A stretch of DNA of 64,000 bases from Yersinia thracica (lineage in GTDB: Bacteria > Pseudomonadota > Gammaproteobacteria > Enterobacterales > Enterobacteriaceae): assembly GCF_902170565.1 (NCBI RefSeq), contig NZ_CABHXX010000095.1, positions 62,001-126,000 of the forward strand, given 5' to 3'. The notes below the pieces were generated by a model that saw nothing but the letters and a program-made list of their open reading frames with translations, was not told where the DNA came from and did not search any database. A program made the position numbers and the translations under genes. This document shows positions 47,453 to 61,870 of the stretch, one piece after another (the stretch's first letter is position 1; each line of letters starts with the position of its first letter).

Positions 47453-49219
47453 TTAAAGCTCCTCACTGCGATGGGACAGCAGGTTGGCAAATGAACCGGC
47501 AGATTGACTCAGGCTGGAGTAATCTCCTTGCTGAATTAATAGGCCATTATCCATCACCCAGATTTGATCATACCCCAGCGTATCTTCCAACTGATGGGTG
47601 ACCAGCAATGTAGTCTGCTTACGGGAGGCTTCCTCCAGCGCTTTCATGACCAACTGTTCACTATGGGCATCCAAGCTGGCAGTAGGTTCGTCTAGTAGCA
47701 AAAGTCGGCATGGGTTGAGTAATGATCTGGCAACAGCAACGCGCTGGGCTTGCCCAACAGAAAGACGCGCCGAATGGTCACCGACTTCAGTATCTAATCC
47801 TTGTGGTAAGTCATTGAGGAATTCATTGATATATGCGCGCTCAATAGCCAGTTGCAGTTGGTTATTGTCAGCACTAGGTTGGCCCAGCAAAATATTGGCG
47901 ACCAGAGTCTGTTCCGGTAAGTGCGGATTTTGGCCGACCCAACTTAACTGGTTTCGCCAAGCTTGCGGATCCAGTTCACGCAGTTCTATGTTGTTGACTT
48001 TTAATGAGCCGCGATAAGGTAAAAAGCCCAATAGCAAATTAAGCAAGGAGCTTTTACCCGCCCCACTTAAACCAACAATAGCAACTCGTTTGCCAGCAGA
48101 GAGAGAAAAGGTCAGTGGCCCAGCCAAGCGAGTACCCGTGGGGGATAGGATTTCTAGCGCGTCAGCTTCCAGTGTGATGGCATCAGTGCCATCTAAAACT
48201 TTATCGCCACGACCAATAGTTTCACTTTCGCTACTTAAAAATGTGACCAATGACTCAGCAGCACCAACAGCTTGCGCCTTGGCGTGGTAAAACGTACCTA
48301 AGTCTCGTAGCGGCTGGAAGAATTCAGGTGCCAAAATCAAAACCAGAAAACCAGAAAACAGGGTGACACCCAGGCCGTAGCTGCCAAAATTCAATTCACC
48401 TAAATAGGAAAAACCAAAATAGACAGCAACGACTGCGATGGATATTGCCGCGAAAAATTCCAGCACAGCGGAAGAGAGGAAAGCCATACGCAGTACTTCC
48501 ATGGTGCGACGACGGAAATCTTCTGAGGATTCACGAATTTGGTCTGTTTCTGCTTTGGCGCGGTTAAATAAACGTAAAGTGTCCAGACCACGCAAACGGT
48601 CGAGGAAGTTACCACTCAGACGAGCGAGTGCGACAAAATTACGCCGGTTGGCGTCGGCAGCGCCCATTCCGACCAGCACCATAAACAAAGGGATCAGTGG
48701 TGCAGTGACAAATAAAATTAACCCTGCTGCCCAGTTGATCGGGAAGACAGCAATCAAAATAAGCACTGGAATAAAGACAGCCAAGTACATCTGCGGCAAA
48801 TAGCGAGAATAGTAATCCTGCATATCTTCAATCTGTTCCAAAATAATCGTTGCCCAACTTCCGGCGGGTTTGCCTTTTACCCAAGCAGGGCCGAGTTGCT
48901 CTAATCGATCTAATACTATTTTGCGAATCTGTTGACGTACCTTCATGCCGCAAATAAACCCTACTCGCTCACGTAACCAACTGATCACGGCGCGTACGGC
49001 GAAGGTTCCAGCCAGCAAACCAAAATCAGTGATTAATTCCGCGCGCGGGACTTTGTCAATGATCAGCGCTTGCAGCAAGGTGGCCAATAACCAAGCCTGA
49101 GCAATAATCAGTAACCCACTGAAGAGGCCAAGTAGCATAGACAGGCGGAGCCAACGTTGCGCGGGGGCGCTTTGTTTTTTCAGCCAACGAATCAACTCAT
49201 ACTGTCGTGTTTTATTCAT
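47453..49219 (-). CDS. cydD: Heme/thiol ABC exporter subunit CydD
   Basis: Partner of CydC, 588 residues. The membrane domain begins after a basic N-terminus (LRLSMLLGLFSGLLIIAQAWLLATLLQALI) and includes PAGSWATIILEQIEDMQDYYSRYLPQM. The ATPase has Walker A GLSGAGKSS (near 384), the signature LSVGQAQRVAVARSLL with Val replacing the first Gly as in E. coli CydD, and Walker B LLLLDEPTASLDA. It follows trxB on the same strand with a 275-bp gap. Confidence 0.95.
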   Translation of the reverse strand: MNKTRQYELIRWLKKQSAPAQRWLRLSMLLGLFSGLLIIAQAWLLATLLQALIIDKVPRAELITDFGLLAGTFAVRAVISWLRERVGFICGMKVRQQIRKIVLDRLEQLGPAWVKGKPAGSWATIILEQIEDMQDYYSRYLPQMYLAVFIPVLILIAVFPINWAAGLILFVTAPLIPLFMVLVGMGAADANRRNFVALARLSGNFLDRLRGLDTLRLFNRAKAETDQIRESSEDFRRRTMEVLRMAFLSSAVLEFFAAISIAVVAVYFGFSYLGELNFGSYGLGVTLFSGFLVLILAPEFFQPLRDLGTFYHAKAQAVGAAESLVTFLSSESETIGRGDKVLDGTDAITLEADALEILSPTGTRLAGPLTFSLSAGKRVAIVGLSGAGKSSLLNLLLGFLPYRGSLKVNNIELRELDPQAWRNQLSWVGQNPHLPEQTLVANILLGQPSADNNQLQLAIERAYINEFLNDLPQGLDTEVGDHSARLSVGQAQRVAVARSLLNPCRLLLLDEPTASLDAHSEQLVMKALEEASRKQTTLLVTHQLEDTLGYDQIWVMDNGLLIQQGDYSSLSQSAGSFANLLSHRSEEL

Positions 49220-49494
49220 CGGGTAATTTTCTGCGCAAGGTACGGGAAAGCTTCAAAAAATATTTGCCACCTTTGAAGATGGCAAACCAGTGAGGGGCAA
49301 TATTACCTCGTCAAGCCATGAGGGGAAACCATAATGCTTGTGATAGTCGCCGCATTAGTCGATATCTATAATTTGCTGTTTTTCATTGACATGCCGATAT
49401 GCAAAATAAAGGGCCAACAGAAATTAAAAACGGGCGGCTCACGTATCTGTTAGCTGCCCGTCTGTATTCGGTGAAATTGTGATATCGATATGGA

Positions 49495-51224
<1,730 letters not shown>

Positions 51225-51719
51225 ATGATAGATAATAAAAAACGCCCGGGGAAAGAGCTTGATCGTATAGATCGTAATATCCTGAATGAATTACAAAAGG
51301 ATGGGCGTATCTCTAACGTTGAGCTTTCAAAACGAGTAGGGTTGTCACCAACACCATGTCTGGAACGGGTTCGCCGCTTAGAGCGTCAGGGCTTCATTCA
51401 TGGCTATACCGCACTGCTTAATCCACAGTATTTGGATGCATCACTGCTGGTTATCGTTGAGATTACTCTGAATCGTGGCGCTCCGGATGTGTTTGAGCAA
51501 TTTAATGCCGCTGTAAAAAATCTTGAGGAAATTCAAGAGTGTCACCTGGTTTCCGGCGATTTCGACTATTTGTTGAAAACCCGTGTACCTGACATGTCTG
51601 CTTACCGTACATTACTCGGTGAGACCTTGCTTCGCTTACCGGGAGTCAACGACACCCGTACTTATGTGGTTATGGAAGAAGTGAAGCAGAGTAACCGCCT
51701 TGTTATTAAAACGCGGTAA
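51225..51719 (+). CDS. lrp: Leucine-responsive regulatory protein Lrp
   Basis: Global feast/famine regulator. From ATG 51225 it is 164 residues (MIDNKKRPGKELDRIDRNIL), matching E. coli; the in-frame ATG at 51180 would add 15 residues without homology. The HTH is at about residues 28-50 (NVELSKRVGLSPTPCLERVRRL) and the C-terminal RAM domain binds leucine (VIVEITLNRG, CHLVSGDFDYLLKTRV, LPGVNDTRTYVVMEEVK). The sequence is nearly invariant in enterobacteria. sdaCB in this window is a known Lrp-regulated function in E. coli. Confidence 0.97.
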   Translation: MIDNKKRPGKELDRIDRNILNELQKDGRISNVELSKRVGLSPTPCLERVRRLERQGFIHGYTALLNPQYLDASLLVIVEITLNRGAPDVFEQFNAAVKNLEEIQECHLVSGDFDYLLKTRVPDMSAYRTLLGETLLRLPGVNDTRTYVVMEEVKQSNRLVIKTR

Positions 51720-51776
51720 ACAGGCAGGTGCAAAACCTGAGTAATTTGGTTACACTCCTGTTTATTCATACAGTTT

Positions 51777-51802
51777 CAACGCCGGGAGGGTTCTCGGCGT
51801 TG
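51777..51802 (+). terminator. Hairpin between lrp and ftsK
   Basis: CAACGCCG (51777-51784) and CGGCGTTG (51795-51802) form a perfect 8-bp stem with a 10-nt loop, 58 bp after the lrp stop and 39 bp before ftsK. The T tract is poor, so some read-through into ftsK is likely. Confidence 0.55.
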
Positions 51803-51840
51803 CTACTCATACCAGTTAACAGGAACCTGGAGAGCCTTTC

Positions 51841-54800
51841 TTGAGCCAGGAATATACAGAAGATAAAGAAGTTACTTTGAAAAAACTCAGCAGTGGGCGT
51901 CGTTTGCTTGAGGCTGTTTTGATTGTGGTAACGATTTTGGCAGCCTTCCTAATGGCCGCGCTGCTCAGTTTCAACCCTTCAGACCCGAGTTGGTCGCAAA
52001 CTTCATGGCATGAGCCGATCCATAATCTTGGTGGAAGTGTGGGCGCCTGGATGGCCGATACATTGTTCTTCACTTTCGGCGTCTTGGCTTATGCAATTCC
52101 CGCCATTATGGTGATGTTGTGCTGGGCCGCATTTCGCCAGCGTGATGCCAGTGAACATGTCGATTACTTTGCACTCTCGCTACGGTTGATAGGCACATTA
52201 GCCCTGATTTTAACCTCATGTGGCTTGGCTGCATTAAATATTGACGATCTTTACTATTTCGCCTCTGGCGGGGTGATCGGCAGTCTATTCAGTAATGCCA
52301 TGTTGCCATGGTTCAACGGCGTGGGGGCAACCCTGACATTGCTCTGTATCTGGGCTGTTGGCCTGACACTCTTTACGGGGTGGTCATGGTTGGTTATTGC
52401 TGAAAAAATTGGTGGAGTAGTCTTAGGCTCGTTGACATTTATGACTAATCGTTCACGTCGTGAAGAACATTATGACGATGAAGATGACGATTACCAAGTT
52501 GATGGGGCGATTACTGCAGAGCAAGACAAAGGTACGCCGAATAAATCTGTTGCGGGTGTAACAGCGGCTACAACGCTGGTGGCAAACTCCGCCCATACGG
52601 ATGACGACGTATTGTTCTCGGCACCATCCGTAACAGACGCACCTGTCAGCTCGATATTGGATGGGGCAACACTGACGAGTGCAGCAGTGGCTGAAACCAA
52701 AGATGACGGTGACCCATTATTGAGTACATTACGTGCAACAAATAATGACGAGCAGTCGGTATTATCTCCAGTGGGTTCTCCGTCCGAACCCGTTATCAGC
52801 CACAGTACAGCGCCGATGGTTGATAATATGGCCGCAACGCCGCCGCTCTATTCTTTTGAAATTCCACAAGAAGCGACGTCTCCTGCGCCAACACGAGTTG
52901 CTCCACCGGTTGAAAGGCCGGAGCCTCAACTGGGTTCATGGGACAAACCAGCAACACCCGCTAGCCATTCTCCCTTTGACTTTTCAGCGGCGCAGCGCCA
53001 TAGCGATCAGGTAGAAAGTACACCTTATATGAACCCTGGCATGGGCTCAGATATTGATGGTCTGACCCCGATGGATTCGCCAAGTCGCTCTGCGTCAGCG
53101 ACAGGAATAGTAGCGGCAAGTGCAGCCGCCGCCACGTTTATGCCCGCATTTACCGCTACCAGTGATAGCAGTTCACAGATTAAACAGGGCATAGGGCCTG
53201 AGTTACCACGGCCTAATCCTGTTCGGATCCCGACACGGCGTGAGCTCGCTTCCTACGGTATCAAATTACCGTCTCAGCGTATGGCGGAGCAGGAACAGCG
53301 AGAGCAAGAAGCACAAACTCCTCAAGTTGCTGAAACGTTATTTACAGCGGAGGTTGCGTCTGAAGATGATGATGCATTACAGCAGGCAATCTTGCGTAAA
53401 GCTTTTGCTGACCAACAATCCGAGCGTTACGGGCAATCAGCCGATGCGGGGGGGAATACTTTCTCCACGGCAGAGCCAGAAGATGAACAGGCTTTGCAAG
53501 AGGCGGCATTACGACAAGCCTTTGCAGCGCAACAGCAACATCGTTATGGTTCTCCGGAAGATGAAAATCTTGACGCTAGCGACTATAAACATGCTTCTGT
53601 TGAGGAAACGCAACCCGTAGATACCCGTAGTGCCTTTACGTTTTCACCGGTTGCAGATCTGGTCGATGAAAGCCCACGTGAGCCTCTGTTCACGCTGTCT
53701 CCGTATGTTGATGAAGCCATGCAGCCAGCAACAGTGCAAGGTACTTCTGCACCAGAGCTCACTGAGCAGGTCTCGGCCTATCAGCCGTCAGGAGTCAATC
53801 AAACTCATCAAGCGTATTCTGGTCAATCAGCACCAGTGCAGCCGACGGCAGCAGTACCGCCAGTGTCACCGGTGCAGCCAACCCCGGTGATGGACAGTTT
53901 GATTCACCCCTTCTTGATGCGCAATGATCAGCCTTTGGTCAAACCAACAACGCCATTGCCGACATTGGATCTTCTTTCTTCTCCGCCAGCGGAAGAGGAA
54001 CCGGTTGATATGTTCGCTCTGGAGCAAACGGCGCGTTTGGTTGAAGCGCGGTTAGGTGATTATCGGGTGAAAGCAGAGGTCGTGGGAATTTCTCCGGGGC
54101 CGGTCATTACTCGCTTTGAGCTTGATTTAGCACCAGGTGTTAAAGCTTCGCGCATTTCTAATCTTTCTCGCGATTTGGCTCGATCTCTTTCGGCTATTGC
54201 CGTGCGTGTGGTGGAAGTCATTCCAGGCAAACCTTATGTCGGGCTTGAACTGCCAAATAAACATCGTCAGACCGTTTATCTGCGCGAAGTCCTCGATTGC
54301 GCCAAATTCCGAGATAATCCGTCGCCATTAGCTATTGTGTTGGGTAAGGATATCGCTGGGCAGCCGGTGGTGGCCGATCTCGCCAAAATGCCTCATTTAC
54401 TGGTGGCTGGTACCACAGGTTCCGGTAAATCGGTGGGCGTTAACGCCATGATCCTCAGCATCTTGTATAAAGCCACGCCAGATGATGTGCGCTTTATCAT
54501 GATTGACCCGAAAATGCTGGAATTGTCAGTGTATGAGGGCATCCCTCATCTGTTAACCGAAGTGGTTACTGATATGAAAGATGCGGCGAATGCATTGCGG
54601 TGGTGTGTCGGCGAAATGGAACGGCGCTATAAGCTAATGTCTGCATTGGGTGTGCGTAACCTTGCGGGATATAATGAGCGAGTGGCTCAAGCTGAAGCTA
54701 TGGGGCGGCCAATCCCCGATCCATTCTGGAAACCCTCTGATAGTATGGATATTTCACCGCCAATGTTGGTGAAATTGCCTTATATCGTGGTGATGGTGGA

Positions 54801-55431
54801 TGAGTTTGCTGACCTGATGATGACAGTGGGCAAGAAAGTTGAAGAGCTAATTGCCCGTTTGGCGCAAAAAGCCCGAGCTGCTGGGATTCATCTCGTCCTG
54901 GCAACTCAGCGCCCGTCAGTGGATGTGATTACTGGCCTCATTAAAGCCAATATTCCGACCCGCATTGCATTTACGGTTTCCAGCAAGATAGATTCGCGAA
55001 CTATCCTTGATCAGGGTGGTGCAGAATCGCTACTGGGCATGGGGGATATGCTGTATATGGCACCTAATTCCTCAATCCCGGTACGTGTTCACGGCGCTTT
55101 TGTCCGCGATCAGGAAGTGCACGCTGTGGTTAATGATTGGAAAGCTCGTGGTCGTCCTCAATATATTGAGAGCATTCTCAGTGGTAGTGAGGAAGGTGAA
55201 GGCGGTAGCCTTGGCTTGGATAGCGACGAAGAATTGGACCCACTGTTTGACCAGGCGGTGAATTTTGTTTTGGAGAAACGCCGTGCGTCTATCTCCGGTG
55301 TGCAGCGCCAATTCCGTATCGGTTATAACCGTGCGGCACGTATCATTGAGCAGATGGAAGCCCAGCAGATTGTCAGTACGCCAGGCCATAACGGGAATCG
55401 CGAAGTTTTGGCTCCGCCTCCACACGAGTAA
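51841..55431 (+). CDS. ftsK: DNA translocase FtsK
   Basis: Septal DNA pump that clears and resolves chromosome termini during division. The 1196 residues start at a TTG (51841; [20 protein letters not shown] follows, as in E. coli). Four membrane helices occupy residues 20-190. A long low-complexity linker (about 200-700) has two imperfect repeats, [19 protein letters not shown] and [19 protein letters not shown], and is shorter than in E. coli. The motor domain has Walker A GTTGSGKS near 857 and VDEFADLMM. The C-terminal gamma winged helix ([26 protein letters not shown]) reads KOPS sites and activates XerD. Confidence 0.96.
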   Translation: MSQEYTEDKEVTLKKLSSGRRLLEAVLIVVTILAAFLMAALLSFNPSDPSWSQTSWHEPIHNLGGSVGAWMADTLFFTFGVLAYAIPAIMVMLCWAAFRQRDASEHVDYFALSLRLIGTLALILTSCGLAALNIDDLYYFASGGVIGSLFSNAMLPWFNGVGATLTLLCIWAVGLTLFTGWSWLVIAEKIGGVVLGSLTFMTNRSRREEHYDDEDDDYQVDGAITAEQDKGTPNKSVAGVTAATTLVANSAHTDDDVLFSAPSVTDAPVSSILDGATLTSAAVAETKDDGDPLLSTLRATNNDEQSVLSPVGSPSEPVISHSTAPMVDNMAATPPLYSFEIPQEATSPAPTRVAPPVERPEPQLGSWDKPATPASHSPFDFSAAQRHSDQVESTPYMNPGMGSDIDGLTPMDSPSRSASATGIVAASAAAATFMPAFTATSDSSSQIKQGIGPELPRPNPVRIPTRRELASYGIKLPSQRMAEQEQREQEAQTPQVAETLFTAEVASEDDDALQQAILRKAFADQQSERYGQSADAGGNTFSTAEPEDEQALQEAALRQAFAAQQQHRYGSPEDENLDASDYKHASVEETQPVDTRSAFTFSPVADLVDESPREPLFTLSPYVDEAMQPATVQGTSAPELTEQVSAYQPSGVNQTHQAYSGQSAPVQPTAAVPPVSPVQPTPVMDSLIHPFLMRNDQPLVKPTTPLPTLDLLSSPPAEEEPVDMFALEQTARLVEARLGDYRVKAEVVGISPGPVITRFELDLAPGVKASRISNLSRDLARSLSAIAVRVVEVIPGKPYVGLELPNKHRQTVYLREVLDCAKFRDNPSPLAIVLGKDIAGQPVVADLAKMPHLLVAGTTGSGKSVGVNAMILSILYKATPDDVRFIMIDPKMLELSVYEGIPHLLTEVVTDMKDAANALRWCVGEMERRYKLMSALGVRNLAGYNERVAQAEAMGRPIPDPFWKPSDSMDISPPMLVKLPYIVVMVDEFADLMMTVGKKVEELIARLAQKARAAGIHLVLATQRPSVDVITGLIKANIPTRIAFTVSSKIDSRTILDQGGAESLLGMGDMLYMAPNSSIPVRVHGAFVRDQEVHAVVNDWKARGRPQYIESILSGSEEGEGGSLGLDSDEELDPLFDQAVNFVLEKRRASISGVQRQFRIGYNRAARIIEQMEAQQIVSTPGHNGNREVLAPPPHE

Positions 55432-55460
55432 TATCTTGTTTTGAGGCAGTTAACATAGAC

Positions 55461-55480
55461 AGGGCCGCTTTGCGGCCCTT
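55461..55480 (+). terminator. Hairpin after ftsK
   Basis: AGGGCCGC and GCGGCCCT form a perfect 8-bp GC-rich stem with a TTT-based loop, 29 bp after the ftsK stop. Only two T follow directly, so strength is uncertain. Confidence 0.6.
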
Positions 55481-55576
55481 ATGCAAATAAGCGTAAACCC
55501 CAGATTAATATGCTAACGCTACGGAAATGCTTCAGCTAAAGTGGATAGGTTTATGGTATGCATTCAGTTTGCCGGT

Positions 55577-55624
55577 CATAGACTTAAACAGCACATAGAC
55601 TTAAACAGCACATAGACTTAAACT
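55577..55624 (+). repeat. 17-bp tandem repeat upstream of lolA
   Basis: Two exact units CATAGACTTAAACAGCA (55577-55593, 55594-55610) and a partial third to 55624. They lie about 75 bp before the lolA ATG, in its probable promoter or leader, so copy number could change spacing. Confidence 0.85.
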
Positions 55625-55698
55625 ATAACTCGCTCACTGAATCCGCCCTTGTGGCAGCCCGATTAGGGTGCAATGAATTTTATAAGGTATTTAGAATA

Positions 55699-56310
55699 AT
55701 GAAAAAACTGCTTGTTGCTTGCTGTCTGTTATCGGGTTTAATTTCAGCTCACGCGCTGGCAGATGCCAGTTCCGACTTACAAGGTCGCCTGAGCAAGGTA
55801 AACAGTTTCCACGCTAACTTCTCGCAAAAAGTGACCAGCTCAGAGGGTACAGCAGTGCAAGAAGGTGAGGGTGAGTTATGGGTGAAACGGCCCAATCTGT
55901 TTAACTGGCATATGACCTCCCCTGACGAGAGTGTCTTGATTTCTGATGGTGAAACACTGTGGTTCTATAACCCGTTTGTTGAGCAGGCCACAGCTACCTG
56001 GCTGAAAAATGCCACAGGCAATACGCCATTTATGCTGATTACTCGCAATAATCCAGATGATTGGAAACAGTATAATGTGAAGCAGAAAGGCGATGATTTT
56101 GAGCTGACACCTAAGAGCGCCAGCGGCAATCTGAAGCAATTTGCTATCACGGTAACGCCAACCGGCACGATTAAAAGCTTTACTGCGGTTGAGCAAGACG
56201 GGCAGCGCAGTGCTTATACGCTGAAAGGTCAGCAAAATAGCTCTGCGGATGCCAGCAAATTTAAATTTACCCTACCAAAAGGCGTGACGCTGGACGATCA
56301 GCGGCAGTGA
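55699..56310 (+). CDS. lolA: Outer-membrane lipoprotein carrier protein LolA
   Basis: Periplasmic chaperone that takes lipoproteins from LolCDE to LolB. From ATG 55699 it is 203 residues with signal peptide [23 protein letters not shown] (cleavage after residue 21). The mature beta-fold has [16 protein letters not shown] (with the conserved Arg and Phe pocket residues), [21 protein letters not shown] and [16 protein letters not shown]. An in-frame ATG at 55651 adds 16 residues that would spoil the signal peptide. rarA starts 8 bp after the stop. Confidence 0.95.
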   Translation: MKKLLVACCLLSGLISAHALADASSDLQGRLSKVNSFHANFSQKVTSSEGTAVQEGEGELWVKRPNLFNWHMTSPDESVLISDGETLWFYNPFVEQATATWLKNATGNTPFMLITRNNPDDWKQYNVKQKGDDFELTPKSASGNLKQFAITVTPTGTIKSFTAVEQDGQRSAYTLKGQQNSSADASKFKFTLPKGVTLDDQRQ

Positions 56311-56317
56311 GGTCAGT

Positions 56318-57661
56318 GTGAGTAATATGTCCCTCGATTTTTCCCAGAATGAGTTTCAGCCATTGGCCGCGCGGATGCGGCCTTTGACGTTGGAACAATA
56401 TATTGGTCAGCAGCATTTGCTGGCACCGGGTAAACCGTTACCGCGGGCAATCGTTGCTGGGCAATTACACTCGATGATCCTCTGGGGGCCGCCGGGGACC
56501 GGCAAAACCACTTTGGCAGAAATTATTGGCCGCTATGGTCAGGCTGATGTCGAACGCATTTCAGCGGTGACCTCGGGCATTAAAGAGATTCGCGAAGCGA
56601 TTGAGCGCGCGCGGCAAAATCGTGATGCGGGTCGGCGGACAATTTTATTTGTCGATGAAGTGCATCGCTTCAATAAAAGTCAGCAAGATGCGTTTTTACC
56701 TCATATTGAAGATGGCACCATCACCTTCATTGGCGCGACGACAGAAAACCCGTCATTTGAACTGAATTCGGCGTTGCTCTCCAGAGCTCGGGTCTATTTG
56801 CTGAAAGCTCTCACCGCTGCCGATATTGAAAAAGTTATTGAGCAAGCCATGTCAGACAGCTGCCGAGGCTATGGCGGGCAGAATATAAAACTGCCAGATG
56901 AAACTCGCCGTATGATGTCTGAATTGGTGGGCGGCGATGCGCGCCGGGCCTTGAACAGCCTTGAAATGATGGCAGATATGGCAGAAATAGACGCCAATGG
57001 GATGCGGGTATTGACCCCAGACTTGCTGAAAGAAGTGTCTGGCGAACGTAGCGCGCGCTTTGATAATAAAGGCGATCGTTATTATGACCTTATCTCGGCA
57101 GTCCATAAGTCTATTCGTGGGTCCGCACCCGATGCCGCCTTGTATTGGTATGCGCGAATTATCACGGCGGGCGGTGATCCGCTCTATGTGGCCCGGCGTT
57201 TATTAGCTATTGCGTCGGAAGATGTCGGTAATGCCGATCCTCGCGCGATGCAAGTGGCCATATCAGCATGGGACTGTTTTACCCGTGTTGGTCCGGCGGA
57301 AGGTGAGCGAGCTATTGCTCAGGCGATTGTTTATTTGGCTTGTGCGCCAAAAAGCAATGCGGTTTACACGGCGTTTAAAGCTGCAATGCAAGATGCGCGT
57401 GATAAACCTGATTTTGACGTGCCGGAACATCTGCGCAATGCGCCAACCAAACTCATGAAAGAAATGGGGCTGGGGGCGGAATATCGATATGCCCATGATG
57501 AACAACATGCTTATGCTGCCGGTGAGAACTATTTCCCGCCAGAAATGGCCACAACCCGCTACTATTTACCGTCATCCCGAGGCCTGGAAGGCAAAATTAG
57601 TGAAAAGCTGGCATGGCTGGCTGAGCAGGATCAAAATAGCCCGATAAAACGCTACCGCTAG
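56318..57661 (+). CDS. rarA: Replication-associated recombination protein RarA (MgsA)
   Basis: AAA+ ATPase of the clamp-loader/WRNIP1 family that acts at stalled forks. The 447 residues start with GTG (56318) 8 bp after lol[23 protein letters not shown] matches E. coli. Walker A is GPPGTGKT at 57-64, Walker [20 protein letters not shown], sensor 1 [18 protein letters not shown], and the tetramerisation domain includes [16 protein letters not shown]. Tight spacing implies a lolA-rarA operon. Confidence 0.95.
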   Translation: MSNMSLDFSQNEFQPLAARMRPLTLEQYIGQQHLLAPGKPLPRAIVAGQLHSMILWGPPGTGKTTLAEIIGRYGQADVERISAVTSGIKEIREAIERARQNRDAGRRTILFVDEVHRFNKSQQDAFLPHIEDGTITFIGATTENPSFELNSALLSRARVYLLKALTAADIEKVIEQAMSDSCRGYGGQNIKLPDETRRMMSELVGGDARRALNSLEMMADMAEIDANGMRVLTPDLLKEVSGERSARFDNKGDRYYDLISAVHKSIRGSAPDAALYWYARIITAGGDPLYVARRLLAIASEDVGNADPRAMQVAISAWDCFTRVGPAEGERAIAQAIVYLACAPKSNAVYTAFKAAMQDARDKPDFDVPEHLRNAPTKLMKEMGLGAEYRYAHDEQHAYAAGENYFPPEMATTRYYLPSSRGLEGKISEKLAWLAEQDQNSPIKRYR

Positions 57662-57703
57662 CCTTGCTGTTGCGGTAAGGTTAGCGCTATATAGAACTGC
57701 TAA

Positions 57704-59125
<1,422 letters not shown>

Positions 59126-59170
59126 TCGCCGCGAGTCAATTTATCTCGCTTAGTTATCAGGCAGTTATAA

Positions 59171-59195
59171 AGCCCCCTCGGGGGCTTTTTCTTTT
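59171..59195 (+). terminator. Intrinsic terminator of serS
   Basis: AGCCCCC and GGGGGCT pair in a compact stem with a short TC-type loop, followed by TTTTCTTTTT, 45 bp after the serS stop. Confidence 0.9.
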
Positions 59196-59343
59196 TGCGA
59201 TTATCAGCGAATACCCGGGATTAAGGGCGCATAGATTTATCCAACAACATATCGTGCTATCCACCCTCGTGATGTAATTGACTTTTTTATCACCAGTGGC
59301 ATGATGCGCTCACTTTCCTTGTCCCGACGGCTTCTGTCTTATT

Positions 59344-60492
59344 ATGTCCGCATATTCTCGCCCGGTGCTGCTTTTGCTCTGTGGGCTTTTGCTGTTTACG
59401 ATTTCTATCGCGGTTTTGAATACATTAGTTCCCTTGTGGTTATCCCATCAACAATTGCCGACCTGGCAAGTGGGGATGGTGAGCTCGTCATACTTTAGTG
59501 GGAATTTGGTCGGGACATTGATTGCCGGGCGCTTTATCCAGCAATTGGGTTTTAATCGCAGTTACCATTATTCCTGCATTTTGTTCGCGCTGGCGACTTG
59601 CGGATTGATGCTGTCGGTGGATTTTTGGAGCTGGCTGGGGTGGCGCTTTTTGGCCGGTGTGGCTTGTGCATTAATTTGGGTGATAGTAGAAAGCGCGCTA
59701 CTGCGCAGTGGCACGGTAACTAACCGTGGCCAACTGCTGGCGGCTTACATGATGGTTTACTATCTGGGCACCGTCACCGGGCAATTACTCTTGGGCGTAG
59801 TCTCGACTCAACTGCTCAATGTTATCCCGTGGGTCAGTGCGTTGGTCATTACGGCCATGCTACCGCTGCTATTTGCGCATTTCTCACATGAAGGGAGCAG
59901 CGAGTTACCCCATATTGCCATTTGGCCGATGCTAAAGCGCCGTAGCGCGCGTTTGGGGATTAATGGCTGCATTATCTCCGGTGTGTTATTAGGTTCGCTC
60001 TATGGGTTGCTGCCGTTGTATTTATCCCATCAAGGAATGAGTGATGCCAGTGTCGGGTGGTGGATGGCGCTGCTGGTCAGTTCAGGGATTATTGGGCAGT
60101 GGCCAATTGGCAAAATGGCCGACCGCTATGGCCGCTTATTAGTGCTGCGCATTCAGGTGTTTGTTGTGATTCTCGGCAGCGTGGCGGTTTTGGGTAACTA
60201 TGCGCTTGCTCCGGCATTGTTTATTTTGGGATGCGCCGGTTTTACCCTATACCCGGTCGCCATGGCGTGGGCCTGTGAAAAGGCCAGTGCTGATGAGTTG
60301 ATTGCAATGAATCAGGCGCTCTTGATGAGTTATACCATTGGTAGCCTGACGGGTCCGACGATGACTTCATTGCTGATGCAGCGCTATTCAGACAATCTTT
60401 TGTTCATCATGATTGCGGGTGTGGCTTTGGTGTATTTAATGATGTTGCTACGCAAACCCGATCAGCAAAAAACACCTTATGCGGCAGTATAA
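59344..60492 (+). CDS. ycaD: Major facilitator superfamily transporter YcaD
   Basis: Inner-membrane MFS protein of 382 residues with about twelve hydrophobic segments. Landmarks shared with E. coli YcaD are [77 protein letters not shown] and [14 protein letters not shown] (the MFS loop motif A). Substrate is unknown. E. coli has dmsABC and ycaC between serS and ycaD; they are absent here. Confidence 0.9.
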   Translation: MSAYSRPVLLLLCGLLLFTISIAVLNTLVPLWLSHQQLPTWQVGMVSSSYFSGNLVGTLIAGRFIQQLGFNRSYHYSCILFALATCGLMLSVDFWSWLGWRFLAGVACALIWVIVESALLRSGTVTNRGQLLAAYMMVYYLGTVTGQLLLGVVSTQLLNVIPWVSALVITAMLPLLFAHFSHEGSSELPHIAIWPMLKRRSARLGINGCIISGVLLGSLYGLLPLYLSHQGMSDASVGWWMALLVSSGIIGQWPIGKMADRYGRLLVLRIQVFVVILGSVAVLGNYALAPALFILGCAGFTLYPVAMAWACEKASADELIAMNQALLMSYTIGSLTGPTMTSLLMQRYSDNLLFIMIAGVALVYLMMLLRKPDQQKTPYAAV

Positions 60493-60503
60493 CCGCTAAA
60501 AAA

Positions 60504-60538
60504 ATGCCGCCAGCGGGGTAAACCTTGCATGGCGGCAT
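60504..60538. terminator. Bidirectional terminator between ycaD and pflA
   Basis: ATGCCGCCA (60504-60512) and TGGCGGCAT (60530-60538) form a perfect 9-bp stem with an A tract before and a weaker TTAAAAAT sequence after, between two convergent genes. Confidence 0.75.
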
Positions 60539-60568
60539 GATTAAAAATCAGCGTGCTATTGATGGCTA

Positions 60569-61366
60569 TTAGTAGATCACTTTGTGACCATAACTTTCCA
60601 GAATACCCTTCACACGGTCCATAATTTCTTTGGTCGGGGGTTTTACCCCATCCAATTTGTACTCTTCACCCATGGCAATCCATTTGTGCTTACCCAATTC
60701 GTGGTAAGGCAACAATTCGATTTTCTCGATATTGGTCATGTTCTGAGTAAACTCACCCAGCATATGGGCTGATTTGTCGTCATCTGACCAACCCGGTACC
60801 ACCACATAACGAACCCAGGTTTTCTGATTACGTTTTGCCAAATAGCGGGCAAATTCCAGCGTTCGGTGATTGGACACACCGACCAGATTTTGGTGCACGC
60901 TATCATCCATCTGTTTTAAATCCAGCATGACTAAATCTGTAGCGTCTAATAGTTCATCAATCACTGGATCATAGCGGCGCACAAAGCCGTTAGTGTCCAG
61001 GCAAGTATGAATACCTTCTTCATGACAGGCACGGAACCAATCACGGACAAATTCTGCTTGCAAGATAGCTTCGCCACCGGAGGCTGTCACACCACCACCA
61101 GAAGCATTCATAAAATGACGATAAGTTACGGCTTCTTTGACCAATTCTTCGACAGTAACTTCTTTACCGCCGTGGGTATCCCAGGTATCACGGTTATGGC
61201 AATACAGGCAGCGCATTAAGCAGCCCTGGAAAAACACGATAAATCGAATACCTGGGCCGTCAACGGTGCCACAGGATTCGAATGAGTGAATGCGGCCAAG
61301 TACGGGCGTCACCGCCTTCTCAGTAATGGGGCTTTCCTTTGTATTACAATTGGTTATATTGTTCAT
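60569..61366 (-). CDS. pflA: Pyruvate formate-lyase 1-activating enzyme
   Basis: Radical-SAM enzyme that installs the glycyl radical on PflB in anaerobic cells. The 265 residues carry the CxxxCxxC motif at Cys49, Cys53 and Cys56 ([15 protein letters not shown]), the glycine-rich SAM motif [14 protein letters not shown], and [11 protein letters not shown]. The ATG at 61364-61366 has CTGGAAC upstream but gives about 19 residues more than E. coli PflA; a GTG at codon 19 ([11 protein letters not shown]) is the alternative start. In E. coli pflA follows focA-pflB; here the upstream flank is a phage integrase remnant and a toxin operon. Confidence 0.95.
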   Translation of the reverse strand: MNNITNCNTKESPITEKAVTPVLGRIHSFESCGTVDGPGIRFIVFFQGCLMRCLYCHNRDTWDTHGGKEVTVEELVKEAVTYRHFMNASGGGVTASGGEAILQAEFVRDWFRACHEEGIHTCLDTNGFVRRYDPVIDELLDATDLVMLDLKQMDDSVHQNLVGVSNHRTLEFARYLAKRNQKTWVRYVVVPGWSDDDKSAHMLGEFTQNMTNIEKIELLPYHELGKHKWIAMGEEYKLDGVKPPTKEIMDRVKGILESYGHKVIY

Positions 61367-61438
61367 AAAGTTCCAGTTAGAGCTATTTGGTTCTGAATGG
61401 TGGACATCATATAGACATTCCTTTTAAAGGATTCAAAG

Positions 61439-61870
61439 CTATGGCATCTTGCAAAAGTCAGGAGCATAGTGCGCGGATGCCATCGTTTGTTGAATGGTGG
61501 AATGTCCTGGAATTCGTTGTAGTGTAATAATATTACCTCCATTCATTATAAAGTGTGTGGTGAAAGTGTGCCTTAATATATGTACAGTTTGACCATCTGG
61601 GATATCTGATTTCATTATCCTTAGTATTCTACGGGTTTTTGTGGGGTTTGACTCAAATAGTAAACCTGTACTCTGTATTTTTATCAGCTTGAACAATTCC
61701 GATGAAATAGACACTGAGATCTGTTTCCCACTTTTCTTTTCATAAAGATGAACATTGACTATTTTGTTGAAAACGTGTTTACCTTTCAAACCCGCAGTGT
61801 TCCCCCATCGACCACCCGTCATTAAACAAATCAGCGCTTTCTCTTCGGAACCCTGCGGCCTTACATCCAT
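61439..61870 (-). pseudogene. Remnant of a P2-like phage integrase (tyrosine recombinase), catalytic Tyr lost
   Basis: 143 codons covering only the catalytic domain of a tyrosine recombinase. Box I arginine is in LICLMTGGRWGNTAGL, and box II is HILRHTFTTHFIMNGGNIITLQR with His and Arg kept, followed by PGHSTIQQTM. In P2-type integrases the next residues are typically RYAH with the nucleophilic tyrosine; here they read ASAH, so the nucleophile is serine. The N-terminal arm and core-binding domains are missing: in-frame TGA lies three codons upstream of the ATG. The C-terminus is also short. It is a decayed mark of past phage or island integration next to pflA. Confidence 0.8.
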
